This document shows positions 11,942-19,672 of a stretch of DNA of 64,000 nt, piece by piece (positions within the stretch are counted from its first letter, which is position 1; every line of letters starts with the position of its first letter). The position numbers and the translations under genes were made by a program. The stretch comes from Aromatoleum aromaticum EbN1. GTDB taxonomy: Bacteria; Pseudomonadota; Gammaproteobacteria; Burkholderiales; Rhodocyclaceae. Below the pieces are notes generated by a model. The model saw only the letters and a program-made list of their open reading frames with translations. It was not told where the DNA came from and ran no database searches. The DNA is taken from contig NC_006513.1 of the NCBI RefSeq assembly GCF_000025965.1, positions 62,001 to 126,000 on the forward strand. The letters run 5' to 3'.

Positions 11942-13330
11942 TCAGGCGGTCGCTGTTGCTGCTTCCGAAAACGATTGCGCCAGCGTATCGACTGCTTCCT
12001 GTCGCGCATCGTCCGCCTGCCCAGCGCCGAAAAGTTCCGACCATTCCTGATGGGCACGCGCCCGCAGCAAGGGCTCCGGGATCGGCCCTTCGCGCCATTG
12101 CCGCAGTTGCGGGTCGACCAGCCGGATCGGCGCCATCGCGGCGTGGCCGCGGGTTTCGAGCGCGTCGATGAGGCGCAGCTGGCGCAAGGCGAGCAGCCTC
12201 AGGATCGCGTCGTCTACGCTGAGCTCGCGCTGCCCGCGCAGTTTCTCGACCACGCGGTCGCCGAACTGCCGCACCGCCTGCCAGCCTCCGCCGGCGAGCG
12301 CTCCGAGCGCAGCAGCGGTGCCGAGCGTCAGTCCGCCGAGCATCAGGTCGATGCCGACTCCGGCGGCCGCTCCCGCCGCCGCGCCGGTGCCGAGCCGCAC
12401 GCCCATCGCACGGAAGGTCTCCGGGTTGAAGAGATCGTTCTCCCAGCGCCCGTCAAGCAGCGGCAGATCGCCCGCATCGACATCGTCCGAGCGGAACCGG
12501 TAGAGCGCGAGCAACGCGTCGACGCAAGCCTGCTCGCGCCGCCGCACATGCTCGTGCAGCGTCACGACCGCGTGCTCGATCGCCTGCGCTTCAGTCGCGA
12601 CGGCGACCCGCGCCGCGGCGACGTCGACCAGCAGTTCGGCAACGAGACTCAGCGCAGCGTCATGCCGGGTCCGCGCCTCGCGCTCACGGCACGCGACGAG
12701 GCGTTCGAGCGCCGGACGATGGACGTCGACGAGCGTCGCGAGCTTCTCGTACAGGCGCCGCTCGCCGTCGCGCTCCGGCGCGACCGTATCGAAGCGCACG
12801 ATCGCATGCAGTCCGAGCCGCGCGAGCGCCTCGCGCCACGACGATTCGTTGGCGGCCGAATCGCGCACGAAGTTCAGCACCGGCAGCAGCGGGATCGCGC
12901 AGCTGCCGAGGATCGTCAGCTCGTCGCGGTGCTTCGCGAGGACCGGATCGCGCACGTCGACGACATAGAACGCCGCATCGCTCGCGAGCATCTGGCGCAG
13001 CACTTTCGCCTCCTGCTCGAAGCGGTGGCCGGCGACCGGAGTCGCAAGGAAGCGCTCGATTCGTGCCGTGTCGTCAAGCCGCTCGCCGCCGGGCGCCTCG
13101 ATCGCCTCCAGCCGCTCGAGGAGCGCGATCGGGTCTTCGAGCCCGGGCGTGTCGTACAACTCGACGAGCACCTCGCCGTCGGCGAGCAGACGGGCGCCTT
13201 CGACATGACGGGTCGTGCTCGGCCGGCTCGACACCTCGCCGAAGCCGGTGTCGCGCGTCAGCGTGCGCATCAGCGACGTCTTGCCGGTGTTGGTATGCCC
13301 GACGACGGCGATGCGCAGCGGTCTAGTCAT
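11942..13330 (-). CDS. DUF3482-family GTPase
   Basis: 462 residues from ATG at 13330, preceded by GGGAG. The N-terminal half is an Era/EngA-like G domain: P-loop GHTNTGKTSLMRTL, switch region SSRPSTTRHV, DTPG motif in YDTPGLEDP. At the place of the usual NKxD motif it has LNFVRDS, so base recognition may be altered. The C-terminal half contains a Gly/Ala-rich amphipathic or membrane-inserting stretch (GTGAAAGAAAGVGIDLMLGG..., about 320-370), then a helical tail. The ATG overlaps the stop of the DUF2868 gene by 8 bp, so the two are translationally coupled. The DUF2868/DUF3482 pair recurs in proteobacteria and its function is not established; a role at the membrane is inferred. Confidence 0.85.
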   Translation of the reverse strand: MTRPLRIAVVGHTNTGKTSLMRTLTRDTGFGEVSSRPSTTRHVEGARLLADGEVLVELYDTPGLEDPIALLERLEAIEAPGGERLDDTARIERFLATPVAGHRFEQEAKVLRQMLASDAAFYVVDVRDPVLAKHRDELTILGSCAIPLLPVLNFVRDSAANESSWREALARLGLHAIVRFDTVAPERDGERRLYEKLATLVDVHRPALERLVACREREARTRHDAALSLVAELLVDVAAARVAVATEAQAIEHAVVTLHEHVRRREQACVDALLALYRFRSDDVDAGDLPLLDGRWENDLFNPETFRAMGVRLGTGAAAGAAAGVGIDLMLGGLTLGTAAALGALAGGGWQAVRQFGDRVVEKLRGQRELSVDDAILRLLALRQLRLIDALETRGHAAMAPIRLVDPQLRQWREGPIPEPLLRARAHQEWSELFGAGQADDARQEAVDTLAQSFSEAATATA

Positions 13331-14741
13331 TTCCGGCTCCCGTCCCGACGCCACGCAGCCAGTCCATCGCGACCGCCGGGGTGTCGATGACCCGTTCGGT
13401 CGTCATGCCGATACCATCCAGCGACTCCCGCCAGTGTGGCGCATGCCCGCCGGCGTCGCCCCCTGTCAGCCATACCCGGCAGTCGCCCGCGTGGCGCGAC
13501 AGCTCGGCAATCAGTTCGAGGCTGCCGCGATCCGGCGTCTGGCGCGCGTCGCACGCAACCAGTAGCCGCGCCGGCGGGTCGACCTGCAACTCGCCGACGA
13601 GGCGCTTGCGCTGCGCGCGGCTGTCGATGACTCCTGCATCGCGCACCCCCGCCGGCAGCGCGGGCGGCCATCCCGCGCCAGCCGGCAGCTCGAGGCCGAC
13701 CGCGAGCGGTGAGCCGCTGCCGAGCGGGTGCGCGCCATCCGCCCGCGGCCCTGCGAAGCGCCCCGGATCGGCGTCGGTGATGCCGATCCGCTCGCTCGCC
13801 GGCGCGAGCCGCGCGGCGAGCACCGCGTAGCCCGGCAATGCCAGGTCGAGCCGCAGGCGCGCGCGCCCGACGCGCCACAGCGCAAGACACATCGCCCACA
13901 GCAGCGCCCGGGGCACGATACCGTACATCGTCACGCAACCCACGAGCCACGACGACCATGCGATGCGCGCCGCCTCGTCGACGGCGACGGCTGCGCCGCT
14001 TGCGCGTACATGCTCCGCATCGGGCACTGCGAAGCCGACCTGCGCCGGCAGCCAGCCGACGATGCGCACGAGATGCACGAACACGTCCGCCGACAGGATC
14101 GTCGTTTCCCAAGCGAAGCCGTAGCGCCGCGCGGACAGGGTCGCGAGCAGGCCGACCAGCGCCCCGCACAGTGCAGCGAGCCACAATCCGTGCGTCACGG
14201 CGCCGAGCCACCAGCGCAACAGCCGGGCGCGCCCGAGCAGGCCCACGAGCGCCTTCGCTACGTACACCGCGGCGGGGCCGGCCCGCGACAACCGCGCCGA
14301 CAGCCACAGCCAGGCGCGCCCGAGTGCACCGCCCGCATCCCGCCCGCCGAGCGACAGTCCGACTCCCCACAGCAACAGGCTCAGCAGGTGCACGCCGAGC
14401 AGGCCGCCGAGCGCCCACACGACGTTGACCGCGCGCGTGCCGTCACCCAGCACTGCGAGCGCGGCGCCGAATCCGCTCACCAGCGCGACGGCCGACGCCA
14501 GCATCAACACCAGCCGGGACCGCGCGCGCCACGCCGCGATCATTCCGACCATTCCCTCGCGCTCGCCCAGCAGCAGGGCGCGGTGCACGATCCGCTCCTC
14601 GACACCGCCGTCGGTCGCGCGCACCCCGGCTACCGCATCACGGTCGTCGAACGGGCCCGCCGCCTCCTCGCGCAGCCGGATCGCCTCCGCCAGCCAGCGC
14701 GATTCGAAAGTCGTCAGTCGGATGGAATCGAGGGCACGCAT
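13323..14741 (-). CDS. DUF2868-family membrane protein
   Basis: 472 residues from ATG at 14741 (MRALDSIRLTTFESRW), chosen because this is where family-like sequence begins; no strong ribosome site is visible. A cytoplasmic N-terminal segment is followed by about four to five membrane helices (around 95-125, 140-165, 200-260, 315-335) and a soluble C-terminal part with LLVACDARQTPDRGSLELIAEL, which resembles a nucleotide-binding or Rossmann-like strand-turn. It is upstream gene of the pair with the DUF3482 GTPase, sharing an 8-bp overlap. No biochemical function is known for the family; the fixed pairing suggests a membrane anchor or effector for the GTPase. Confidence 0.8.
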   Translation of the reverse strand: MRALDSIRLTTFESRWLAEAIRLREEAAGPFDDRDAVAGVRATDGGVEERIVHRALLLGEREGMVGMIAAWRARSRLVLMLASAVALVSGFGAALAVLGDGTRAVNVVWALGGLLGVHLLSLLLWGVGLSLGGRDAGGALGRAWLWLSARLSRAGPAAVYVAKALVGLLGRARLLRWWLGAVTHGLWLAALCGALVGLLATLSARRYGFAWETTILSADVFVHLVRIVGWLPAQVGFAVPDAEHVRASGAAVAVDEAARIAWSSWLVGCVTMYGIVPRALLWAMCLALWRVGRARLRLDLALPGYAVLAARLAPASERIGITDADPGRFAGPRADGAHPLGSGSPLAVGLELPAGAGWPPALPAGVRDAGVIDSRAQRKRLVGELQVDPPARLLVACDARQTPDRGSLELIAELSRHAGDCRVWLTGGDAGGHAPHWRESLDGIGMTTERVIDTPAVAMDWLRGVGTGAGND

Positions 14742-15130
14742 GCGCGAAATCAGGTCCGGGTCACGATCAGGACGACAGGATAGCGGATCAGCGGCTGCAG
14801 TCCCGCGCGCTCGGGCGCCGTCCGTCGTCTTTCTCTCCCTGATCCCAATTCCGACGTCGATGCAGGATGCGGGAGAAAGGGGGGCGAGAAGCCCGGGAGA
14901 ATATGATTCTCGCATAGATAAAAAAATATACCCGTCAAACGGCAAAAGGCCTCAAGCGTGAATTAATCCGGGGTTCCGACCGCTGCCCACAAGACATTCA
15001 CAACCGACTGTCGCAGAAAGGAAAAACGAATCGCCACAACAGTTTTCAGGAAAAAGGCGAGAAGGGTCATGAATGCCTGCTTCAACCAAAAAAACATTGT
15101 CACGCCAGCGTGTAAAAAACTCCCGTAGAC
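14742..15130. other. Intergenic region with a perfect inverted repeat
   Basis: This gap between the DUF2868 gene and the tmRNA promoter is noticeably richer in A+T than its surroundings and contains no gene I can support. It holds a perfect 6-bp inverted repeat GAGAAT-ATG-ATTCTC at 14897-14911, upstream of the DUF2868 gene. That repeat may be an operator. It resembles a Fur site but has a 3-base centre instead of the 1-base centre of the 7-1-7 motif, so I do not call it Fur. Confidence 0.4.
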
Positions 15131-15159
15131 TTGAATCGAAGGGGCACTGCCCTTATAGT
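15131..15159 (+). promoter_or_regulatory. Sigma70 promoter of the tmRNA gene
   Basis: TTGAAT at 15131-15136 and TATAGT at 15154-15159, separated by exactly 17 bases. The predicted start (about 15165) lies directly before the acceptor half of the permuted tmRNA. Confidence 0.75.
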
Positions 15160-15164
15160 GCAAA

Positions 15165-15441
15165 GCATGGTTGTAATTCCGGCAACCCGGAGACGTTCTG
15201 GACGCGGGTTCGATTCCCGCCACCTCCACAGTGGGCATTCTCAAGAGTGTTCAGTGTGGGGGTGCACCGGTTTCGACAGGGCGGGCAATGGTGAGCAGGC
15301 AACCCGAGAGGCGACGGACGTAATCCGCGCAAATCCACAAACGCCAACGATGAGCGTTTCGCTGTAGCCGCTTAAGGCAACAGCCGGGGCCGCCTGAGCC
15401 CTGTTACCAAAGACGGCTGGCGGGGGCTTCGGCCCCCGCTT
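15165..15441 (+). ncRNA. ssrA: Circularly permuted two-piece tmRNA
   Basis: The 3' tRNA-like half comes first. The T arm is GCGGG-TTCGATT-CCCGC (15204-15220), followed by the acceptor strand CACCTCC (15221-15227) and A; no full CCA is encoded. After a ~30-base intervening segment, the coding half starts at 15258 with GGGGGTG, which pairs with CACCTCC over 7 bp (one G-U), then the tmRNA signature GGTTTCGACAGGG. The tag reading frame at 15343-15375 encodes ANDERFAVAA and TAA. The piece ends in a GC-rich hairpin with a TTCG loop (15420-15440) that probably acts as terminator. This order (acceptor piece, then coding piece) is the known permuted form of some betaproteobacteria. The RNA rescues stalled ribosomes and tags nascent peptides for proteolysis. 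The 5' end of the acceptor piece is inferred from the promoter. Confidence 0.9.
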
Positions 15442-15513
15442 CACGTTCACCGTAGTTGGTCATCAGCTGCAACCTGGCTGTCCTTCTCCCGTGATCCTGT
15501 CCGCCAACGGGGC

Positions 15514-16752
15514 TTACCGCACCAGGAACGGCAGGTTTGCCGTTGCAGCCTTGCCGTTGCTGTCGCGCAAGGTGATGAAGAGCCGGTAGGGGCCGGGCTG
15601 GCGGGGGGCCACGAAGCGGACAGTGGCGGCGTCGGCATGCAGCGTTTGCACCGGAACACGGGCGGGAACCGGCTCGGCGTCGGAATCTGGCTTCCAGCCC
15701 CGGCTCTCGGCCAACACTTTCCATTCCGTGGTTAACGTCGATCCGTCGAAGGACACCGCGTCGACGCCGGCCGAAATTTCCTGCCCTGGCGCGAACTCGT
15801 CGGCGGCAATGCCGATGCCGCGAATCAGCGGAGCGGACTCGGGCACCGGCTTGCCCCACGCACGGCTTAACGCATCGGTCATCGCAGTAAGGCTGCCATC
15901 TGGCAGCAGAAGGCCGTGCCAGGTTTCAGTTTGCTCCTGCTTCGCACCCCACAGGAAGGGGAAAACGCCGACGACCTGGGGCTCGCGCGCGAGATGGTCG
16001 AGCGCGTCGCGAAAATAGGCTGCCTTCTCGGTGCTGGTGGGCTCCACCGGCGCGCCCCAGGGCTTGCGTCCGGCCTGCCATTGACCGAGCGGGCCCAACT
16101 CGGCAATCACGATCGGTTTGGTGACGCCTGCCGCTTGCAGCCGGCGCACGATCTCGAACACCGAACCGCCGAAAGCGTTGACGCCCAGCAGATCCGCGTT
16201 CGGGCAGCAATCAGCGAGCCGTCGGAGATTCTCGTTGCTGTTGTCGGACACCACCATCAACGTCGGGTGCGCCGGGTCGAGCCCCTTGACAATACCGGCG
16301 AGGCGGTTCACCTCGCGCCAGGCTGGTATCGGGTCGGGCTGCGCGAGCTCCACCTCGTTGCCCACGCCCCAAGCCAGCAGCGCAGGATGACTGCGGTGCC
16401 GTAGCACAAACTCGCGTATGCCCTGCTCCTGTGCGTGCACCATCGCAGGGTCGTCGAGCCCGAAGCCCAGGCGCGGATGAGCCACCCACAGTCCCATCAC
16501 CACTTTCAGCCCGAGGCGCTCGGCCTCGTCGAGCACCCAGGCGTCCGCCTCGCTGTACACCCGCACGACGCGGGCGCCCGCATCGGCGAGTTTCTTCAAC
16601 CCGATCCGGTCGCTGCTGAAGGCCGCCCCCTGCCACCGCGACTGCCCGACGGGAACGTCTGCCGACAATGCGGACAAGGCCAGCGCAGACAGAAATGCCG
16701 CTGCGAGCGCAGCAGCGAGACAACGGATGGAAGCAGTCTTTCTTATCGTCAT
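15514..16752 (-). CDS. Secreted glycoside hydrolase-like TIM-barrel protein
   Basis: 412 residues from ATG at 16752, which overlaps the SRAP stop as ATGA. A signal peptide (MTIRKTASIRCLAAALAAAFLSALALSALSA, cut near SADVP; shown in part) directs export. The body is a clan GH-A-like barrel: AGARVVRVYSEADAW, LGLKVVMGLWVAHPRLGFG, the acid/base motif GVGNEVEL, and a second Glu in IVIAELGPLGQW that fits the nucleophile position. A C-terminal beta-rich domain (about 305-412) follows. The layout resembles GH2/GH5-type glucanases, but substrate and exact family cannot be named. It converges on the tmRNA gene with 70 bp between them. Confidence 0.75.
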   Translation of the reverse strand: MTIRKTASIRCLAAALAAAFLSALALSALSADVPVGQSRWQGAAFSSDRIGLKKLADAGARVVRVYSEADAWVLDEAERLGLKVVMGLWVAHPRLGFGLDDPAMVHAQEQGIREFVLRHRSHPALLAWGVGNEVELAQPDPIPAWREVNRLAGIVKGLDPAHPTLMVVSDNSNENLRRLADCCPNADLLGVNAFGGSVFEIVRRLQAAGVTKPIVIAELGPLGQWQAGRKPWGAPVEPTSTEKAAYFRDALDHLAREPQVVGVFPFLWGAKQEQTETWHGLLLPDGSLTAMTDALSRAWGKPVPESAPLIRGIGIAADEFAPGQEISAGVDAVSFDGSTLTTEWKVLAESRGWKPDSDAEPVPARVPVQTLHADAATVRFVAPRQPGPYRLFITLRDSNGKAATANLPFLVR

Positions 16753-17450
16753 ACCCTTGAACGTCCTTCGTTGCCGGCTTCGAGCGGCGCGACGAGTTCC
16801 GGCCCTTCGTTGCGCACGTTGCCGACGCGTTTCGTCACGGGGTGCATCCGGACCAGAGCCGAGTCGTACGGCACGAGCAGCCGGCGGACCAGCTCGGGAT
16901 GGGTGTCCTTGCTCAGCCACAGGTCGTAATCGTCCTCGGGGACGATGACGGGCATGCGCTCGTGCAGTTCGCCCATCGCGTCGTTCGCGTCCGTCGTGAT
17001 GATCGCGAAGGTGTCGAGCGTCTCGCCATCGGGCCTGCTCCACCGCTCCCATAGCCCTGCGAAAGCGAACAGGCGGTCATTCGCCGGACGAATGAAATAC
17101 GGCTGTTTGCCGCCCACGACTTTCTGCCATTCGTAAAATCCCGAGGCCGGCACGAGGCAGCGGCGGCTCTTGAACGCGTTGCGGAAGCTCGCCTTCTCGG
17201 CCAGCGTCTCGCAGCGGGCGTTGATGAGGCGCGCGCCGATCGTCTCGTCCTTCGCCCAGGACGGGATGAGGCCCCAGCGCAACAGATGCGCCACCCGCTC
17301 ACCTGAGGCCCGCTGCCGGATGACGGGCAGCTTCTGCATCGGCGCCGCGTTGTAGCGCGGAGGAAAGTCCTGAACCAGCGGGTCGATATCACAGCCGAAC
17401 TGCTCGCGCAGCCGGGAGATCGAACCATGGAGGGCGTAGCGACCGCACAT
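16749..17450 (-). CDS. SRAP (HMCES/YedK) family abasic-site-shielding protein
   Basis: 233 residues. It begins MCGRYAL, so processing of Met exposes the catalytic Cys2 that crosslinks to abasic sites in single-stranded DNA. Other family motifs are RYNAAPMQKLPVIR, RWGLIPSWAKD, NARCETLAEKASFRNAFKSR, RCLVPASGFYEW and the catalytic-His region LHERMPVIV. Family length is 200-240 residues, so it is complete. It protects abasic lesions during replication. Its stop overlaps the start of the secreted glycosidase by 4 bp, implying co-transcription although no functional link is evident. No LexA-type box was seen upstream (17451-17714). Confidence 0.93.
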   Translation of the reverse strand: MCGRYALHGSISRLREQFGCDIDPLVQDFPPRYNAAPMQKLPVIRQRASGERVAHLLRWGLIPSWAKDETIGARLINARCETLAEKASFRNAFKSRRCLVPASGFYEWQKVVGGKQPYFIRPANDRLFAFAGLWERWSRPDGETLDTFAIITTDANDAMGELHERMPVIVPEDDYDLWLSKDTHPELVRRLLVPYDSALVRMHPVTKRVGNVRNEGPELVAPLEAGNEGRSRV

Positions 17451-17714
17451 GCCGCGACTCCTTTGGCGAAGGGGGTGTCAGCGGCAATAGTAGTTCGTTT
17501 GTCGCCCGGCGGATAATGCGGTCCAGCGTCAGTTGGACAGCGCGCCGTCGCGACGCTGCGGACGGATGTCGGAGGGGCAATTTGCGGCGCATCCCGGAAC
17601 GGGCCGGAATCCTGCACCGCCATCAAGCGGCCGGGCACCTCCAAGCTGCATCGCAAGTTCGACAAGGGCGACTTCGATACTCACTCGCGGGATGGACGGA
17701 CAGGAGAAGAAAAC

Positions 17715-18209
17715 ATGCATTCTGTGAAGCAACCCTGGTGGAGAGGCCGTCGTGGCGAATGGTTAGTCGTCCTGCAGGCATTCCTTATCGCCCTCGTCCT
17801 GTTCGGGCCGAGAACCATTCCCGGCCTGCCACCCTGGCCGGAAACCGCAGCCACCGTCATGTCGGCCGTGGGCGCCTTGCTGATCGCTGCAGGATTGGCG
17901 ATGTCAGTCGCCGCGGCACTGCACCTCGGCTCCAACCTCACTCCCCTGCCCCATCCCAGGGACCACGCCACGCTCGTGGTGACCGGCCCGTATCGCTGGG
18001 TGCGGCATCCGATCTACAGCGGATTGATATTGATGGCGGTCGGCTGGGCGCTGTTCATCCACGGATGGCTGACGCTGATTTACGCCGCCGGGCTGTGGCT
18101 GTTCTTCGACATCAAGTCGAGACGCGAGGAACGCTGGCTGATCGAACGCTTCCCTCACTACACCGAATACCAGCAGCGGGTGCGCAAGCTGATTCCGTTC
18201 ATTTACTGA
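17715..18209 (+). CDS. Isoprenylcysteine carboxyl methyltransferase-like membrane protein
   Basis: 164 residues with four to five membrane helices (about 15-32, 45-66, 95-115, 118-130). The C-terminal signature of the ICMT/PEMT superfamily is present: VVTGPYRWVRHPIYSGLILMA, then RREERWLIERFPHYTEYQQRV. Such proteins bind S-adenosylmethionine at the membrane face and methylate lipids, thiols or amines; bacterial substrates are mostly unknown. The start ATG follows GGAGAAGAAAAC. It is a stand-alone gene, convergent with the macrodomain gene only 2 bp away. Confidence 0.85.
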   Translation: MHSVKQPWWRGRRGEWLVVLQAFLIALVLFGPRTIPGLPPWPETAATVMSAVGALLIAAGLAMSVAAALHLGSNLTPLPHPRDHATLVVTGPYRWVRHPIYSGLILMAVGWALFIHGWLTLIYAAGLWLFFDIKSRREERWLIERFPHYTEYQQRVRKLIPFIY

Positions 18210-18211
18210 GC

Positions 18212-18733
18212 TCAGTCCGGGTCGCCCGACAGCAACTCGTCATAGCGCGTGAGATCCGCCGAACTGAAGCAACAGAAAATCACTTCCCGGATGCAGCCGG
18301 GCTGCTCCAGCGCCGTCCGCACCGTATCCACCGCGATTTTCGCGGCAAGGTCGGCCGGATAGCCATAGACGCCGGTGCTGATGCACGGAAACGCGATCCG
18401 CTCGACGCCGTGCTCTCGGGCAAGCCGGAGCGCCTGCGCATAGCAGGCAGCGAGCAAGCGGTCTTCGCCATCCTGGCCGCCGTGCCAGACCGGTCCGACG
18501 GTGTGGATCACGTAACGCGCTGGCAGGTTGTACCCGCCCGTGATCTTCGCCTCGCCTGTCCTGCAGCCCCCGAGAGTGCGGCATTCGGCGAGCAAGCCCG
18601 GGCCCGCTGCCCGATGAATGGCGCCATCCACGCCTCCGCCGCCCAACAACGACGCGTTGGCCGCGTTGACGATCGCGTCTACGGCCAAGCTGGTGATATC
18701 GGCCTTGACGGCGCGAAGCATCGCTTCCGACAT
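18212..18733 (-). CDS. Macrodomain protein, O-acetyl-ADP-ribose deacetylase type
   Basis: 173 residues from ATG at 18733, chosen for the GGACGGGGAT ribosome site just ahead. The MacroD/YmdB signature is complete: [34 protein letters not shown], with the ADP-ribose-binding Asn-Ala-Ala-Asn and GGGGVD loop, then [24 protein letters not shown] and ISTGVYGYP, the second ligand-binding loop. The family removes ADP-ribose from proteins or deacetylates O-acetyl-ADP-ribose, and YmdB also modulates RNase III. It is transcribed alone, divergent from the pterin dehydratase gene. Confidence 0.93.
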   Translation of the reverse strand: MSEAMLRAVKADITSLAVDAIVNAANASLLGGGGVDGAIHRAAGPGLLAECRTLGGCRTGEAKITGGYNLPARYVIHTVGPVWHGGQDGEDRLLAACYAQALRLAREHGVERIAFPCISTGVYGYPADLAAKIAVDTVRTALEQPGCIREVIFCCFSSADLTRYDELLSGDPD

Positions 18734-18847
18734 ATCCCCGTCCAATATGATCAAACGTCAAGTTTCACATCTGCTCCCCGGTCATTGTAGACCCACCCTC
18801 AGAACCGCTTCCACCGTCGTCCTTCCAGCCTTCGGCGGCTGCAGCAT

Positions 18848-18876
18848 TTGAACGTTGCTCCGGGACGATCTACATT
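18848..18876 (+). promoter_or_regulatory. Sigma70-type promoter of the pterin dehydratase gene
   Basis: TTGAAC at 18848-18853 and TACATT at 18871-18876 with a 17-base spacer, about 63 bp upstream of the start codon at 18946. Confidence 0.55.
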
Positions 18877-18945
18877 GGATCGTTGGTCGGGAGGCGCAGC
18901 GTTTGTGTTCGCCCGCATCGGACTCGTCTTTGGAGGAATCCCGAC

Positions 18946-19284
18946 ATGAGCGACGAGCTACAGTCCAGGACATGCACGCCGTGCCGCGGCGACGTGCCTC
19001 CGATGACGAAAGCGGAGGCCAAGCGCCAGCTGGCGCAGACGCCGGCCTGGACCCTTTCGGACGACGGGCGCTGCATCGAGCGCAGCTTCACTTTCGACGA
19101 CTTCAAGGACGCGATGAGCTTCGTCGCGAAGCTCGGCGAGCTGGCTGAAACCGAGGGCCATCATCCGGACATCTGCTTCGGCTGGGGTTGGGCCCGCGTG
19201 ACGTGGCAGACGAAGAAGATAAACGGCCTCCACGACAACGATTTCATCATGGCAGCCAAGACCGACGGGCTGGCGCCGACGTGA
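18946..19284 (+). CDS. phhB: Pterin-4-alpha-carbinolamine dehydratase
   Basis: 112 residues from ATG at 18946, preceded by GGAGGAATCCCG. The PCD/DCoH fold and its active-site signature are visible in ETEGHHPDICFGWGWARVTW (the paired His and the Pro-Asp that contact the pterin), with FDDFKDAMSFVAKLGELA before it and GLHDNDFIMAAKTD at the end. It dehydrates 4a-hydroxytetrahydrobiopterin formed by phenylalanine hydroxylase. No phenylalanine hydroxylase gene is adjacent, so a role in Phe catabolism is possible but not shown here; stand-alone copies also occur in molybdopterin or folate contexts. Confidence 0.92.
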   Translation: MSDELQSRTCTPCRGDVPPMTKAEAKRQLAQTPAWTLSDDGRCIERSFTFDDFKDAMSFVAKLGELAETEGHHPDICFGWGWARVTWQTKKINGLHDNDFIMAAKTDGLAPT

Positions 19285-19672
19285 CGCGCGGAGGTCCCTT
19301 CCCGTATTCCCCTCGCCGCCGCCGTTCGTGAAAGCCTTGCCGCAAGCGCCGGCACCGCTGCCTCGAACGGGAAATTGTTTCAACGCGCTGTAGTTTTTTC
19401 AGCCGGACGACGAGCTGCAGACGCTGCCGCACGCTCGAAGATCGGAGTCCGGGGGCGTCTTCGACAGCCCGCCCGCGGAGTATCGCCTTGTCGCTCGACA
19501 GGCCTTTCAACGAAGGCCTGCAGTTGCAGTGCTGCAGCGCGCAGGCGGCCCTGGCGGCAGTTCGTTTTCCGTTCACCGTAGCGCACTGGCTCGTACCGAC
19601 AGACCGAATCTTCTTCCCCGGCATCTGCCTTGCAGCGTTCGGCACTCCGAGAGCCCGGGACGGAGAACGATC
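19285..19672 (+). other. Intergenic region with inverted repeat
   Basis: 388 bp between phhB and the ThDP enzyme gene, with no supportable gene. It contains a perfect 8-bp stem CAGGCCTT / AAGGCCTG (19499-19506 with 19513-19520; loop TCAACG) without a T-run. This could be a weak terminator for phhB or an operator for the downstream pair. No convincing sigma70 promoter was recognised. Confidence 0.4.

Noticed and set aside
14897-14911. Fur box
   Set aside because: GAGAAT and ATTCTC are separated by three bases instead of one, so it does not fit the 7-1-7 Fur motif; kept only as an inverted repeat.
15165-15230. Isolated tRNA-like T arm read as a separate tRNA
   Set aside because: No anticodon arm is present, and the acceptor strand pairs with the tmRNA coding half at 15258, so it is part of the permuted tmRNA.
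14963-15244. Minus-strand frame containing VAGIEPA-like sequence
   Set aside because: This peptide pattern is the well-known artefact of translating the antisense of a T arm; here it is antisense to the tmRNA acceptor half.
17451-17714. Possible gene fragment between the SRAP and methyltransferase genes
   Set aside because: Several short frames exist on both strands but none has a ribosome site, family motif or consistent codon bias.
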